Below, in pieces: positions 39,964 to 49,757 of a DNA stretch of 64,000 nucleotides (within the stretch, counting starts at the first letter, position 1; each line of letters begins with the position of its first letter). Source of the stretch: Curtobacterium sp. ZW137 (GTDB taxonomy: Bacteria; Actinomycetota; Actinomycetes; Actinomycetales; Microbacteriaceae); NCBI RefSeq assembly GCF_003762905.1, contig NZ_RJKS01000003.1:620001-684000 (forward strand), read 5' to 3'. A program made the translations under genes and the position numbers. The notes under the pieces are model-generated. The model had not been told where the DNA came from. It searched no databases and saw only the letters and a program-made list of their open reading frames with translations.

Positions 39964-41612
39964 GGGCGCTCCCCGAGGACGGCCTGCACGTACTGCACCG
40001 GGGACTCGAGCGACTCCGCTGCGCGGGTCGCGTAGCCGTAGAGCGGTCCGGAGACGACGGTGAGGGCGACGGATCCGAGCACCGCGATGGTGGTGACGCC
40101 GACCAGCATGCGGGGCAGGCGGGTGTGCTCCGGACTGGAGGCCGTGCTCACCGCCGCCGGTTCCGTGACGGTCACCGAGCCTCCCGTCAGCACCGTGCCG
40201 TCGGTCTCGGAGACCGTGACGGGTGCCGGCTCCGGAGCACGGAGGTGCTCGTGCGGCTCGGCGACCGAGGCGTGCGGCGCCGCCGCCTCGGCTGCGGGCT
40301 TCGGCCGCCAGAAGGCGGCGTCCCAGACGCGCATCAGCGCGTAGAGGGTCAGGAGCGAGGTGACGACCCCGGCGCCGATGGTGACGTAGGCCATCGGGCT
40401 GCCGTCGAGCGCCGCCGCGCGGAAGAGCCCGAGCTTGCCGATGAAGCCGGAGAAGGGCGGGATGCCGCCGAGGTTGAACGCCGGGACCAGGTAGAGCGCC
40501 GCGAGGAGCGGAGCGGCCTTCAGCAGCCCACCGAGCGACCGGGTCGAGGTGGTGCCGCCGACGCGCTCCATCAGCCCCGACACCAGGAACAGCGTGGTCT
40601 GCACGACGATGTGGTGCACCGTGTAGAAGACCGCGGCGGCGGTGCCGGCGACGGAGCCGAGCCCGATGCCCATCACCATGAACCCGATGTGGCTGATCAG
40701 CGTGAAGGAGAGCAGCCGTTTGACGTCGGTCTGCGACACCGCCCCGAGCACGCCGACGACCATCGTCAGCGTCGCGACGACGAGCAGGACGGTGTTGAGC
40801 TGCGGCTGCGGGAAGATGATCGTCTCGAGGCGGATGATCGCGTAGATGCCGACCTTCGTCAGCAGGCCCGCGAAGACCGCGGTGACCGGTGCGGGCGCGG
40901 TCGGGTACGAGTCCGGCAGCCAGAACGCCAGCGGGAACACCGCGGCCTTGATGCCGAACCCGATGAGCAGCATCGTGTGGAGCAGCAGCTGCACGTGCTC
41001 GGGCAGCGCCGCCATCCGCTCGCTGATCTGGGCGATGTTGACGGTGCCGGTCGCGCCGTAGACGAGCCCGATCGCGGAGAGGAAGATCGCCGACGCGATG
41101 AGGCTCGTCACGATGTACGTCGTGCCCGCCCGGACACGCTGCTCGCTGCCGCCGAGGGTGATCAGCACGTAGCTCGCCACGAGCAGCATCTCGAACGCCA
41201 CGTAGAGGTTGAACAGGTCACCCGCGATGAACGAGTCGAGCACGCCGGCCGCGAGGACCAGGTAGGTCGGGTAGAAGATCGTCACCGGGGCTTCGCCGTC
41301 GTCCGCCGCCAGACCCTGGCCGATGGAGAACAGCAGCACGATGAGCAGCACGCTCGCGGACACGGTCAGCAGCAGTGCGCTCAGCCGGTCGACCACGAGC
41401 GAGATGCCGTACGGGGCGTCCCAGCCGCCGACCTGGACCACGATCGTGCCGTGCTGGTCGACGAGCACCATCAGCGTCGCGGCGACCGCCAGGGCGATGA
41501 CGAGCACGCCGACCGTGATCGCGCGCTGGAGCTTCTGGTGCCGGAGCAGCCCGAGCGCGACAGCGGCCCCGAGGAGCGGCACGAGGACGAGGAGCGGGAC
41601 GAGGGAGGTCAT
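39960..41612 (-). CDS. mrpD: Na+/H+ antiporter subunit MrpD
   Basis: A 550-residue membrane protein homologous to complex I NuoN/NuoM, with about fourteen helices. The conserved proton-path residues lie in YVAFEMLLVASYVLITLGG and KAAVFPLAFWLPDSYPTAPAPVTAVFAGLLTKVGIYAIIR. A variable cytoplasmic insert near the C-terminus (EPHEHLRAPEPAPVTVSETDGTVLTGGSVTVTEPAAVS) is encoded partly by a 16-base match to the GGGAGGCTCGGT hairpin arm (40173-40188). MrpA and MrpD are the ion-translocating subunits. Confidence 0.95.
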   Translation of the reverse strand: MTSLVPLLVLVPLLGAAVALGLLRHQKLQRAITVGVLVIALAVAATLMVLVDQHGTIVVQVGGWDAPYGISLVVDRLSALLLTVSASVLLIVLLFSIGQGLAADDGEAPVTIFYPTYLVLAAGVLDSFIAGDLFNLYVAFEMLLVASYVLITLGGSEQRVRAGTTYIVTSLIASAIFLSAIGLVYGATGTVNIAQISERMAALPEHVQLLLHTMLLIGFGIKAAVFPLAFWLPDSYPTAPAPVTAVFAGLLTKVGIYAIIRLETIIFPQPQLNTVLLVVATLTMVVGVLGAVSQTDVKRLLSFTLISHIGFMVMGIGLGSVAGTAAAVFYTVHHIVVQTTLFLVSGLMERVGGTTSTRSLGGLLKAAPLLAALYLVPAFNLGGIPPFSGFIGKLGLFRAAALDGSPMAYVTIGAGVVTSLLTLYALMRVWDAAFWRPKPAAEAAAPHASVAEPHEHLRAPEPAPVTVSETDGTVLTGGSVTVTEPAAVSTASSPEHTRLPRMLVGVTTIAVLGSVALTVVSGPLYGYATRAAESLESPVQYVQAVLGERP

Positions 41613-41989
41613 CGGGACTCCTCTTCTGCGTCGGCGGCGGATCGCTCACGGCGGATGGCGACGTCGGCCTCGTCCACCTCGACCTCGTCGGCGCGGGACA
41701 GCGTCCACGAGCGGTGGATGAGGGCGAGGAGGAAGGCGCTCACGGCGAAGGTGATCACGATCGCGGTGAGGGCGAAGGCCTGCGGGAGCGGGTCGGTGAT
41801 GCCCTTCGAGGACTTCCCGATGGGCGGGTCGCCGGCCGCGCCGGACATCACGAGCAGCAGCAGGTTGAGCGCGTTGCCGAGGAGCAGGAACCCGAGGAGC
41901 ATCCGGGTCAGGGAGCGTTCGAGCAGCAGGTACACGCCGGCGGCGAAGAGGACGGCCATCGCGATGACGAGGACGAGCGTGATGGTCAT
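41609..41989 (-). CDS. mrpC: Na+/H+ antiporter subunit MrpC
   Basis: A 126-residue NuoK-like subunit with three helices. LLERSLTRMLLGFLLLGNALNLLLLVMSG and DPLPQAFALTAIVITFAVSAFLLAL are diagnostic of MnhC. A charged cytoplasmic tail follows. Four-base overlaps join it to mrpA and mrpD. Confidence 0.95.
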   Translation of the reverse strand: MTITLVLVIAMAVLFAAGVYLLLERSLTRMLLGFLLLGNALNLLLLVMSGAAGDPPIGKSSKGITDPLPQAFALTAIVITFAVSAFLLALIHRSWTLSRADEVEVDEADVAIRRERSAADAEEESR

Positions 41990-44880
41990 GCGGTGACGCC
42001 TTCCTGCTCCGGGTTGCCCTCGATCGTGTCGTTCGTGGGGACGCGGGAGTCCTCGAGGCGCTGCCGGTCCACCTCGGCGCCGAGGCTGCGCAGCACGTCG
42101 AGCACCAGGCCGACGACCACCAGGTACACGCCGATGTCGAAGAACGTGGCGGTGACGAACTCCACGTGCCCGAGCACCGGGACGGTCGCCTCGAAGAACT
42201 CGGAGTACAGGGCTTCCCGGCCGAAGAACAGCGGCACGATCGCCGTGACGGCCGCCGTCGCGACGCCGAGCCCGAGCAGGCGTCCGGCGCGCACCGGGGC
42301 GGCCGCGCCGAGCTCGGCCGGACCGCCGGCGAGGTACCGGGCGGCGAGGGCGATGCCCGCGACGAGACCGCCGGCGAACCCGCCGCCCGCAGCGTTGTGG
42401 CCGGCGAAGAGCAGGTAGACCGACAGCACGATGAGCCCGTGGAACAGCAGGCGCACGACGACGTCGAGGAGTGCTGAGCGGCCAGTCGGCAGCGCGGCGC
42501 TGGTCGGCAGCCAGGCGCGGGGTTCGCCGTCCGGGCGGTGCTTGTCGTTCGTGACGTCGTTCGCCAGGTCGCGGAGGCGGGGGAGGGTGTCCTCCCGGGA
42601 GTTCACGAAGATGAGGCTGGCGACCCCGGTGGCGGCGGCGACGACCACGGTGAGCTCGCCGAGGGTGTCCCAGCCGCGGAGGTCGACGAGCGCCACGTTG
42701 ACGACGTTCAGCCCGTGCCCGAAGGAGCTCGTCAGCGCGGGGATGTCCGGCCAGATCGGCTCGGCGGTCCGGGCCGAGGCCGCGACGATGACGACGATCG
42801 CCAATGTGACGCCGGCGAGGGCGGCGAACAGGGCTCGGAGCAGCCGGAAGCGCGACGGGTTCGCCGTCGCGATGCGCGGGGGCAGGCGTCGGAGGACGAG
42901 GACGAACGCGATGAGCGTCACGGTCTCGACGACGAGCTGGGTGAGCGCGAGGTCGACGGCGCCGTGCAGGACGAACAGCACGGACATGCCGTAGCCGGTG
43001 ACCCCGACCAGGACGGCGGCGGCGAACCGGGTCTTGGCGGTGGTGACGGCGATCGCGGCGACCGACATCACGAGCACGACGGGGATCTGTCCCCACGAGT
43101 CGGCGAACCGGATCGAGAACTGCCACGGACCACCGAGCACCAGGTTGGCGAGCGCCCCGGCGACGAACACCGAGAGGATCACCGTCAGGTAGTAGGGGAG
43201 CGAACCGCGCTGCAGGCCGGCGGTGATGGCCGTGGCGCCGCGGTCGAGCCCGCGCATCACGTGCCGGTACGTGTTCGCGGCGCTCGGGAACCCGGCGAGG
43301 CGGTGCTGGAGCGCCTCGACCCGGGAGCGGGCGGCGAACAGGGCCAGTCCGCCGAGGAGCGTGATCGCGGAGATGCCGAGCGCCGGCTCGAGTCCGTGCC
43401 ACAGCGCCAGGTGCGGCACCGCTTCCGCTCCGGACATCGACGCCGCGGTGGCTGCTGGTTCGATGCCGTGGGCGACGACCGGGGTGAACAGCCCGAGCGC
43501 GAGCCCGGCCAGGCCGAGGATCGAGGGCACGACGCCGAGGCCGTGCAGGGCGTGCGGTTCGGTGGGCTCGACACCGGGCTTCGTGCCGAACGCGCCCCAG
43601 AGGAAGCGCAGCGAGTAGGCGACGGTGAGGATCGACCCGACCGTGATGCCGACGAGCGCGAACCACGCCCAGCCCGACCCCGGGCCGTGCAGCGCCTCGA
43701 TGAAGCCCGTCAGCACGGCTTCCTTCGCGACGAAGCCGATCGTCGGCGGGATGCCGGCCATCGACACGAGCGCCAGCACGGCAACGGTCGTGAGCCACGG
43801 CATCTTCCGGCCGAGCCCGCTCAGGGCGCCGAGGTCACGGGTCCCGGTGACGTGGTCGATGGTGCCGACGACGAGGAACAGCGTCGACTTGAAGGTCGCG
43901 TGCGCCACGAGGAGCGCGACCCCGCCGAGCGCGATCGCCGGCGTGCCCCATCCGGCGGCGAGCACGAGGAAGCCGAGCTGGGCGACGGTGCCGTACGCGA
44001 GCAGCAGCTTGAGGTCGGTCTGCCGGAGTGCCCGGTACCCGCCGATCACCATGCCGAGCACCCCCAGCACCGTGATGGTCTCGCGCCAGCCCTCGAGCAG
44101 TGCGAACGCGGGGGCGAGCCGGGCGACGAGGTAGATGCCGGCCTTCACCATCGCCGCGGCGTGCAGGTACGCGCTCACCGGGGTCGGGGCCGCCATCGCC
44201 GCGGGCAGCCAGAAGTGGAACGGGACGATGGCGGACTTCGTCAGCGCACCGGCGAGGATCAGCACCACCGAGACGGTGACGATCGTGCCGGTCGGTGCCT
44301 CCGCGATGATGGCCGAGAGCCGGGTCGTGCCCGCGGTCACGGAGAGCATCACGAGGCCGGCCAGCATCGCGAGCCCGCCGGCGGTGGTGACGACGAGCGC
44401 CTGCATCGCGGCCGCCCGGCTCGCCCGCTTCGCGGCGTCGTGCCCGATCAGCAGGTACGAGAAGACCGTCGTCGCTTCCCAGAGGACGAAGAGCACGATG
44501 ACGTCGTCGGCGATCACCAGGCCGTACATCGACCCGGCGAAGGCGGTCAGGACCCCGGCGAAGCGGCCGAGCCCCGGCTCGTCGGGGCCGAAGTAGGACG
44601 CGCAGTAGACGAGCACGAGCGCGCCGACGACCGACACCACGAGGGCGAGCACCCAGGACAGGGCGTCGACGCGGAAGGCGATCGACAGGTCGAGCTGCGG
44701 GATCCACGTGAACGACTCGGAGACGCCCCCGTGCAGCGCCCGGTCGGTCTGCGCGAGCGTGAGGACCGCGGCGGCAGCGGGTGCGAGCGCCGCGACGTAG
44801 AAGACGCGACGGCCGAGCAACGGCGTGAGTGCGGGGACGACGAGGGCGACGACGGCGAACGCGACGAGGACGGTGACCAT
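41986..44880 (-). CDS. mrpA: Na+/H+ antiporter subunit MrpA with fused MrpB domain
   Basis: A 964-residue protein, first gene of the mrp operon. The N-terminal two thirds is NuoL-like, with VLFVLWEATTVFSYLLIGHD and KSAIVPFHFWLPAAMAAPTPVSAYLHAAAMVKAGIYLVARLAP; the DUF4040/MbhE-like region follows (FVLHGAVDLALTQLVVETVTLIAFVLVLRRLPPR). The last 180 residues are MrpB (FHGLIVLSVYLLFAGHNAAGGGFAGGLVAG), which explains the absence of a separate mrpB. With C-G it forms a complete secondary Na+/H+ antiporter driven by the proton gradient. Confidence 0.95.
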   Translation of the reverse strand: MVTVLVAFAVVALVVPALTPLLGRRVFYVAALAPAAAAVLTLAQTDRALHGGVSESFTWIPQLDLSIAFRVDALSWVLALVVSVVGALVLVYCASYFGPDEPGLGRFAGVLTAFAGSMYGLVIADDVIVLFVLWEATTVFSYLLIGHDAAKRASRAAAMQALVVTTAGGLAMLAGLVMLSVTAGTTRLSAIIAEAPTGTIVTVSVVLILAGALTKSAIVPFHFWLPAAMAAPTPVSAYLHAAAMVKAGIYLVARLAPAFALLEGWRETITVLGVLGMVIGGYRALRQTDLKLLLAYGTVAQLGFLVLAAGWGTPAIALGGVALLVAHATFKSTLFLVVGTIDHVTGTRDLGALSGLGRKMPWLTTVAVLALVSMAGIPPTIGFVAKEAVLTGFIEALHGPGSGWAWFALVGITVGSILTVAYSLRFLWGAFGTKPGVEPTEPHALHGLGVVPSILGLAGLALGLFTPVVAHGIEPAATAASMSGAEAVPHLALWHGLEPALGISAITLLGGLALFAARSRVEALQHRLAGFPSAANTYRHVMRGLDRGATAITAGLQRGSLPYYLTVILSVFVAGALANLVLGGPWQFSIRFADSWGQIPVVLVMSVAAIAVTTAKTRFAAAVLVGVTGYGMSVLFVLHGAVDLALTQLVVETVTLIAFVLVLRRLPPRIATANPSRFRLLRALFAALAGVTLAIVVIVAASARTAEPIWPDIPALTSSFGHGLNVVNVALVDLRGWDTLGELTVVVAAATGVASLIFVNSREDTLPRLRDLANDVTNDKHRPDGEPRAWLPTSAALPTGRSALLDVVVRLLFHGLIVLSVYLLFAGHNAAGGGFAGGLVAGIALAARYLAGGPAELGAAAPVRAGRLLGLGVATAAVTAIVPLFFGREALYSEFFEATVPVLGHVEFVTATFFDIGVYLVVVGLVLDVLRSLGAEVDRQRLEDSRVPTNDTIEGNPEQEGVTA

Positions 44881-44946
44881 GGGGCGCCTCCTCGGGGTCG
44901 GGCGTGCAAGTCCGGCTCTGGGTGGCTCACAGGCTACCGAGAGCCG

Positions 44947-45005
44947 GATGGGGAGAACCTGAACGACCGGACAGCATGCTGTCGCGGTGGCAGGCTCTCC
45001 CCATC
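44947..45005. terminator. Nested hairpin after the Cys-repeat lipoprotein
   Basis: GATGGGGAGAACCTG (44947-44961) pairs with CAGGCTCTCCCCATC (44991-45005), 14 of 15 positions. The loop holds the perfect 14-base palindrome GACAGCATGCTGTC (44970-44983). It follows the lipoprotein gene and precedes the mrp promoter region, so it should insulate the two operons. Confidence 0.72.
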
Positions 45006-45033
45006 ACTGTGCTCCCGATCGGGAGTCGTCGTG

Positions 45034-45546
45034 TCAGTCCTTCTTCCGATCGATGCCGTTCTCGCGGAGCGTGTCGTCGAACACGTCCGAGCTCTTCTCC
45101 GAGCACTTGTTGAACTCGTCGTCCGTGATGCCCTCCGGCATCTGCGAGCCAGGGACGTCGCTGGGCGGCACGGTGTAGCCGAGGGAGCGGAAGCACTTGT
45201 CGAGCGCAGCGCCCATCGCGGCGGACGCCGCCTTCACCGCCGGGTCGTTCTCGTCGAGCACGCCGGGCATCTCGCCCGCGTCCTCCGAGCACTTCGTCCA
45301 GGCGTCCTTCGCCGCCTGGGGCGCACCCGGCTGCTGCAGGCTCTCGTCGTCCGGGTCGAAACCCGCGTCCGAGAAGCACTTGTCGACGTCGGCGAACCAC
45401 TTGGAGCGCTGCTGGTCGTCGGTGCCGCTCGACGCCGACGACTGCTCGGTCGGGGCGGGCCCGGCCGCAGAGCAGCCGGTGAGTGCCACGGCGGTGAGCA
45501 GCAGCCCGGCTGCCGTGGCGATGGTGGAGGTCCGGATGGAGCGCAT
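45034..45546 (-). CDS. Lipoprotein with duplicated Cys-pair domain
   Basis: A 170-residue lipoprotein of no family I recognise. The lipobox is ALTGC with Cys25. The mature part looks like an internal duplication: each half has DKCF, about 30 residues, then KCS ([15 protein letters not shown]...[24 protein letters not shown]...FNKCSEKSS), giving four spaced cysteines that could form two disulfides outside the cell. AAGGA precedes the ATG. It is the last gene after the MacB-like permease (58 bases), so it may serve that system. Confidence 0.82.
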   Translation of the reverse strand: MRSIRTSTIATAAGLLLTAVALTGCSAAGPAPTEQSSASSGTDDQQRSKWFADVDKCFSDAGFDPDDESLQQPGAPQAAKDAWTKCSEDAGEMPGVLDENDPAVKAASAAMGAALDKCFRSLGYTVPPSDVPGSQMPEGITDDEFNKCSEKSSDVFDDTLRENGIDRKKD

Positions 45547-45604
45547 GGTGGTTCCTTCGATCTGTGTACGGGGTCGTTGGGTGGTTTGTCCGCGTGGTTG
45601 CGGG

Positions 45605-46828
45605 TCAGGACGCGAGCGCCACCGTCGGGGGTGTCCGAGCGGCGCGCATCGCGGGGTAGGTGCCGGCGAGTGCACCGATCGCGAGGGTGGCGGCGAGGCC
45701 GATCGCGAACGCGCTCCACGGGACGACGAACGCCCACCCGTTGGCCGCCGCGACGGCCGCGACGACGCCCGAGCCGATCCCGACGCCGAGCACACCGCCG
45801 GCGAACGAGAGCAGCAGCGCCTCGACGACGAACTGCGTCCGGACGTGCCGTCGTGTCGCACCGAGCGCGCGGCGCAGTCCGATCTCCCGGCGCCGTTCGA
45901 GCACCGCGATGACCATCGTGTTCGCGACGCCGATCCCGCCGACGAGCAGCGCGACGCCGCTCAGGCCGACGAGCATCCCGGAGAACGCACTGTCCGCGGC
46001 GTCGCGGGCGGCGAGCGCGTCGGACGGGCGGGAGATGGCCACGTCGCCGGGGGAACCGGGCAGCAGGGTGCCGGCGACCTGGTCCCGGAGTGCTGCGACG
46101 GTCTCGTCGGTCGATCGTTCGAACAGGATCGTGGGTCGTCCGTCCCACCCGATCGTCCGCGCGGTCGTCCGGTCCACGAAGGCGCTCGTGTCGAGGTCCG
46201 GCGCCAGCGGGAGCGGGCCGAGCACACCGATGACCGTCACCGGGGTGTCCCCGGCCAGGACCTGTGCACCGGGCCCCGTGATGCCGAGGCGTTCCGCGGC
46301 GAGCGAGCCGAGCACGACCGTGCCGAGCCCGTCGGACGCGCGGTCGTGCCATCGTCCGGCGGCGACCGAGGCGTTCAGGAGCGGGGCGAGTGCGTCGTCA
46401 GCGGTGCCGACGGTCAGCGCTCCCGTCTCGGCGCGGTCGATCAACGCGCTGCGGTAGAGCTTCGTGTGCAGGTCCGCGTACCCGGCGGCGCGTTCGACAC
46501 CGGGGAGACGGTCGATCCGCGCCGCCGAGTCCTCCGGCAGCTGGACGGCCGTCCTCGCCTGCGCGTCGGGGACGGCGCGCAGCAGGTTCGTGCCCAGTCG
46601 GTCGAGTTCGGCGTCGAGGGCGGCGCGGCTCGAGGTCGAGATGCCGACGACGGCGATCATGGCGGCGATGCCGATGGCGATCCCCAGCGCGGAGAGCACC
46701 AGGCGGCCAGGGCGTGCACGCAGACCGGCGACGCCGAGCAGGACCGAGTCGGATCGGCGGAGCCGCGACGGCGTGAGTCCGGCGGCGGTCGCGGAGAGCC
46801 GACGTGCCACGGCGGACCGGCGGCTCAT
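45605..46828 (-). CDS. MacB/FtsX-like ABC transporter permease
   Basis: A 407-residue permease with four helices in the MacB arrangement: helix 1 near residues 42-62 ([20 protein letters not shown]), a large extracellular domain, then three helices including [39 protein letters not shown]. These mechanotransmitters drive extracellular work or export instead of moving solute through a channel. The ATG overlaps the stop of the ATPase gene upstream by four bases. Confidence 0.92.
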   Translation of the reverse strand: MSRRSAVARRLSATAAGLTPSRLRRSDSVLLGVAGLRARPGRLVLSALGIAIGIAAMIAVVGISTSSRAALDAELDRLGTNLLRAVPDAQARTAVQLPEDSAARIDRLPGVERAAGYADLHTKLYRSALIDRAETGALTVGTADDALAPLLNASVAAGRWHDRASDGLGTVVLGSLAAERLGITGPGAQVLAGDTPVTVIGVLGPLPLAPDLDTSAFVDRTTARTIGWDGRPTILFERSTDETVAALRDQVAGTLLPGSPGDVAISRPSDALAARDAADSAFSGMLVGLSGVALLVGGIGVANTMVIAVLERRREIGLRRALGATRRHVRTQFVVEALLLSFAGGVLGVGIGSGVVAAVAAANGWAFVVPWSAFAIGLAATLAIGALAGTYPAMRAARTPPTVALAS

Positions 46829-47511
46829 GCTGCGCTCCGCTCATCGGCGACGACGGCGCCGTCGCGGATCGCGATGCGTCTCGGGAGCTGTGCGGCGAGC
46901 GCGGTGTCGTGCGTGATCACGACGATCGCCGTCCCGTCGGCGTTCAGCTCGTGGAGGAGGTCGACGATCGACGCGCCGGAGCGCTGGTCGAGGTTCCCGG
47001 TGGGTTCGTCGGCGAGGACGAGCGGCGGGGAGGCGACCAGGGCGCGGGCGATGGCGACGCGTTGCCGCTCACCGCCGGACATCTGGTTCGGCCTGTGGGT
47101 CGTCCGGTTCCCGAGGCCGACACGTTCGAGCATCTCCCGCGCGCGTTCGTGACGCTCGTGGCGCGGGGTGCCCGAGTAGAGCAGGCCGTCGGCCACGTTG
47201 CCGAGCGCGGAGACGCCCTCGGCCAGGTGGAACTGCTGGAAGACGAACCCGATGCTCCCGGAACGGAGCGCCGAGAGCGCACCGTCGTCCAGGCGCGCGA
47301 TGTCGTGCCCGGCGATCTCGACCAGCCCCTCGTCGGCCCGGTCGAGCGTGCCGACGACGTTGAGCAGGCTCGACTTGCCCGAGCCGGACGGCCCGACGAT
47401 CGCGACGAGCTCGCCCTCGTCGACCCGGAGCGACACGTCGTCGATCGCGGTGACGGGTGGGGACCCGTAGTGCTTCCGCACGTGCTCCAGCCGGATGATC
47501 GCGGCGGTCAT
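46825..47511 (-). CDS. LolD/MacB-type ABC ATPase
   Basis: A 228-residue ATPase. Walker A is GPSGSGKSS, the Q-loop is in FVFQQFHL, the signature is [15 protein letters not shown], and Walker B is [11 protein letters not shown]. This is the LolD/MacB/SalX subfamily, always paired with FtsX-like permeases such as the next gene. It overlaps the adaptor and permease genes by four bases each. Confidence 0.94.
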   Translation of the reverse strand: MTAAIIRLEHVRKHYGSPPVTAIDDVSLRVDEGELVAIVGPSGSGKSSLLNVVGTLDRADEGLVEIAGHDIARLDDGALSALRSGSIGFVFQQFHLAEGVSALGNVADGLLYSGTPRHERHERAREMLERVGLGNRTTHRPNQMSGGERQRVAIARALVASPPLVLADEPTGNLDQRSGASIVDLLHELNADGTAIVVITHDTALAAQLPRRIAIRDGAVVADERSAA

Positions 47512-48596
47512 CGGGGGACCACCACGCGTTCGCCGGCGCGCAGGCCCTTCGTGACGGCGACCGAACCGGCCGCACTCTCCCCGAGTTCGACGGTCTTCGT
47601 GCGGACGGTGGTGCCGGTCAGCACCTGGACGCCGTACGTGTCGTGCCCCGTCGCCAGGACGGCCTCGACCGGGACGACGAGGGCATCGCGGATCCCGGGG
47701 GTGGCGATGTCCACCCGGACGTCCACGTCGGAGGCGTCACCGGCAGCGGCGTCGTCGTCGAGCGCCAGGGTGATCGGCACCCGCGGCGTACCGGTCTCGT
47801 CCTCCTCGGGCTGCTCGGGCTGGCCGACGCTCCGGATCTTCGCGGGGACCGCCTTGCCGTCGGGCAGCGTCACGGTGGCCGTGCCGTTGTCGTGCACGGA
47901 CGACCGCTGTTCCGGGGTGATCGTCGCGGCGACCGCGCGGGTGCCGGTGGCGAGTGTCGCGACCTCGTCACCCGCGGCGATCGTCGCCCCGGCGGTGAGC
48001 GTGGTGGAACCGACACGGAGGTCCTCCGGCATGAAGAGCACGTCCCCGAGCGCGATCGTCCCGCTCTGCGGGGCCCCGAGCGACTTCTGCCAGCGCTCGA
48101 CGGCGGCACCGGTCACCGCGGTGAACTCCTCGTCGACGAAGCCCGGGTCGAACCCGGCGTCGCGGAGCGCCTGTTCGAGCTGCCGCACGTCCGGACCCTT
48201 CGCCATCCCGGCCGCGAAGGGACGCCAGGACGGCAGCGCCCCGCGGAACACGGTGACCGGGCGGTCGTCGATGCGGAGCAGGGTCGCCCCGGGGGTGAGC
48301 ACCGTCCCGGGGACGGGCGGCGCGGTGACCGTCCCTCCGCGCTGTGCAGTGACCGGGCCGCGGGAGTCGTAGCCGAGGGTGCCCCGCGAGGTGACCGTGC
48401 GGTCGACGCTCTTCCGCTCGACGACGGCGGTGGTGGGCTTCGGCCCGGTCGCGGCGTCGGCATCGCCGCCGGGTGTGACGGCCAGGACCGCTCCGGCGCC
48501 GGCGAGCCCGAGTGTCACCGCGACGGCGGTGCAGATGATCATGGTGCGGCCGCGTCGGTGTGCTCGTGCCGGACCGGTGGGCGTGTGCTCGTCCAT
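47508..48596 (-). CDS. Membrane-anchored adaptor with peptidoglycan-binding domain
   Basis: A 362-residue MacA-like adaptor. One N-terminal helix (about residues 19-41) is followed by a half-lipoyl strand region (RTVTSRGTLGYDSRGPVTAQRGGTVTAPPVPG), a peptidoglycan-binding domain 1 (GPDVRQLEQALRDAGFDPGFVDEEFTAVTGAAVERWQ) and a beta-barrel end (VPVEAVLATGHDTYGVQVL, VTKGLRAGERVVVP). In Gram-positive bacteria such adaptors link a MacB permease to the wall. GGAGG lies ten bases before the ATG at 48596; a longer start at 48647 is possible. It is first in the four-gene operon. Confidence 0.88.
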   Translation of the reverse strand: MDEHTPTGPARAHRRGRTMIICTAVAVTLGLAGAGAVLAVTPGGDADAATGPKPTTAVVERKSVDRTVTSRGTLGYDSRGPVTAQRGGTVTAPPVPGTVLTPGATLLRIDDRPVTVFRGALPSWRPFAAGMAKGPDVRQLEQALRDAGFDPGFVDEEFTAVTGAAVERWQKSLGAPQSGTIALGDVLFMPEDLRVGSTTLTAGATIAAGDEVATLATGTRAVAATITPEQRSSVHDNGTATVTLPDGKAVPAKIRSVGQPEQPEEDETGTPRVPITLALDDDAAAGDASDVDVRVDIATPGIRDALVVPVEAVLATGHDTYGVQVLTGTTVRTKTVELGESAAGSVAVTKGLRAGERVVVPR

Positions 48597-48749
48597 CGGT
48601 GTCGTCTCCTCCCGGACGGCGAGGTGCCGTTCCGAGAGGACAGTCAACGGTGGAGGGCGTTGCGTCCGTGTGTGGTGTCGCTGGACCCCGGATCCGTGCG
48701 GTGCCGGACCGGCCGCTCAGCGCACCAGCGCCGGTGCCGGACCAGGCCC

Positions 48750-49685
48750 TCAGAGCACCAGTGCCGTGCGGCCGTCGCCTGCGGCCGACCAGGCCGCCTC
48801 GACGTCGCGCATCGGCACGGCGGCCGCGTCCACGGCGATCGTGCCGTCCGTGATCGCCGCCACGATGCCGGGGAGCTCCGCGACGAACGCGCCCGTGCCG
48901 ACGGAACCCTGCCCGCTCCCGACGATGGTCAGGCCGGACGCACGGAGCGCGGCGGACGGGATCGGGGCCTCCGGACCGGCGGTGGAGCCGATCGCGATCC
49001 AGTCGAGCCGGATCCCGCGCTCCCGCCGTGCCGTGACGATGGCCGCCATCGCCGCCGCCGCGGGTGCGCCCCAGACGTAGTCGATGACGACGTCGACGTC
49101 GGACGCCGCTGTGGCGAGGCCGTCGACGTCGTCGAGCGGCACGACGACGTCCGCGCCGATGGCCGGCAGCGCTGCGAGACGGTCTGCGTTCCGGCCGCTC
49201 GCCACGACGTGCGAGGCTCCGAGGTGCTTCGCGACCTGGACCGCCGCACGACCCGAGGCGCCGGTGGCGCCGAGCACCAGGACGCGGGCACCGTCCGGGA
49301 AGTCGATCCGGCGGCGGAGCGCGACCCAGGAGGACATCACCGGGTTGACGCCGGCCGCGATGGACACCGGGTCCGCGCCGTCCGGCAGGACGACGCTGGC
49401 ACGGGGGTCGACGGCGACGCGCTCGGCCATCGAGCCGCGCGTGTCGGACTGCACGGCGAAGTACCGGAGCGTGCCGTCCGGGAACCGGCCGACGCCGTCG
49501 ACGCCGGGCACGAGGGGCAGTGCGCCCTCGCTCGTGTAGTGGGAGCCGGACGCCTGCGAGCGGACGCGGGGGTGCAGGCCGGCGGCGACGACCTCGACGA
49601 GGACCTCGTCGGGGGTCGGGGTCGGCTCGGGGAACTCCGCCCAGGTCGGAGCGGTGTCGAAGCGGGTGACGACGGATGCGTGCAT
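48750..49685 (-). CDS. Quinone oxidoreductase-like alcohol dehydrogenase family protein
   Basis: A 311-residue medium-chain reductase without zinc ligands. The nucleotide motif is LGATGASGRAAVQVAKHLG (about residues 135-153) and the N-terminal GroES-like region has VEVVAAGLHPRVRSQASGSHY. Members reduce quinones or enones with NADPH. AAAGGAG stands seven bases before the ATG. Two tandem operators lie in the divergent gap with the MarR gene at 49758, so it is probably induced when MarR senses an electrophile or phenolic compound. Confidence 0.9.
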   Translation of the reverse strand: MHASVVTRFDTAPTWAEFPEPTPTPDEVLVEVVAAGLHPRVRSQASGSHYTSEGALPLVPGVDGVGRFPDGTLRYFAVQSDTRGSMAERVAVDPRASVVLPDGADPVSIAAGVNPVMSSWVALRRRIDFPDGARVLVLGATGASGRAAVQVAKHLGASHVVASGRNADRLAALPAIGADVVVPLDDVDGLATAASDVDVVIDYVWGAPAAAAMAAIVTARRERGIRLDWIAIGSTAGPEAPIPSAALRASGLTIVGSGQGSVGTGAFVAELPGIVAAITDGTIAVDAAAVPMRDVEAAWSAAGDGRTALVL

Positions 49686-49700
49686 GATGTGCTCCTTTGG

Positions 49701-49735
49701 TTCGTGTTACGAATCAAAGTAGTTCGCATCACGAA
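49701..49735. promoter_or_regulatory. Two tandem MarR operators
   Basis: TTCGTGTTACGAA (49701-49713) is a perfect palindrome and TTCGCATCACGAA (49723-49735) differs by one half-site base. Their centres are 22 bp apart, about two helical turns, so two dimers could bind the same face between the divergent quinone oxidoreductase and marR genes. Confidence 0.85.
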
Positions 49736-49757
49736 CATCGTCAAGTAGGCTGCGTGC

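Noticed and set aside
45034-45546. Cytochrome c-like or thioredoxin-like protein, because of the cysteines
   Set aside because: There is no CxxCH or CxxC motif; the cysteines are about 30 residues apart.
42538-45912. An open frame of 1124 codons on the plus strand opposite mrpA
   Set aside because: It is antisense to a well-conserved membrane protein and is composed of low-complexity Asp/Glu/Arg/Gly shadow sequence.
48597-48749. A small gene between the adaptor and the quinone oxidoreductase
   Set aside because: No frame with a ribosome-binding site and plausible composition was found; the repeated CACCAGTGCCG-like sequence there is short and imperfect.
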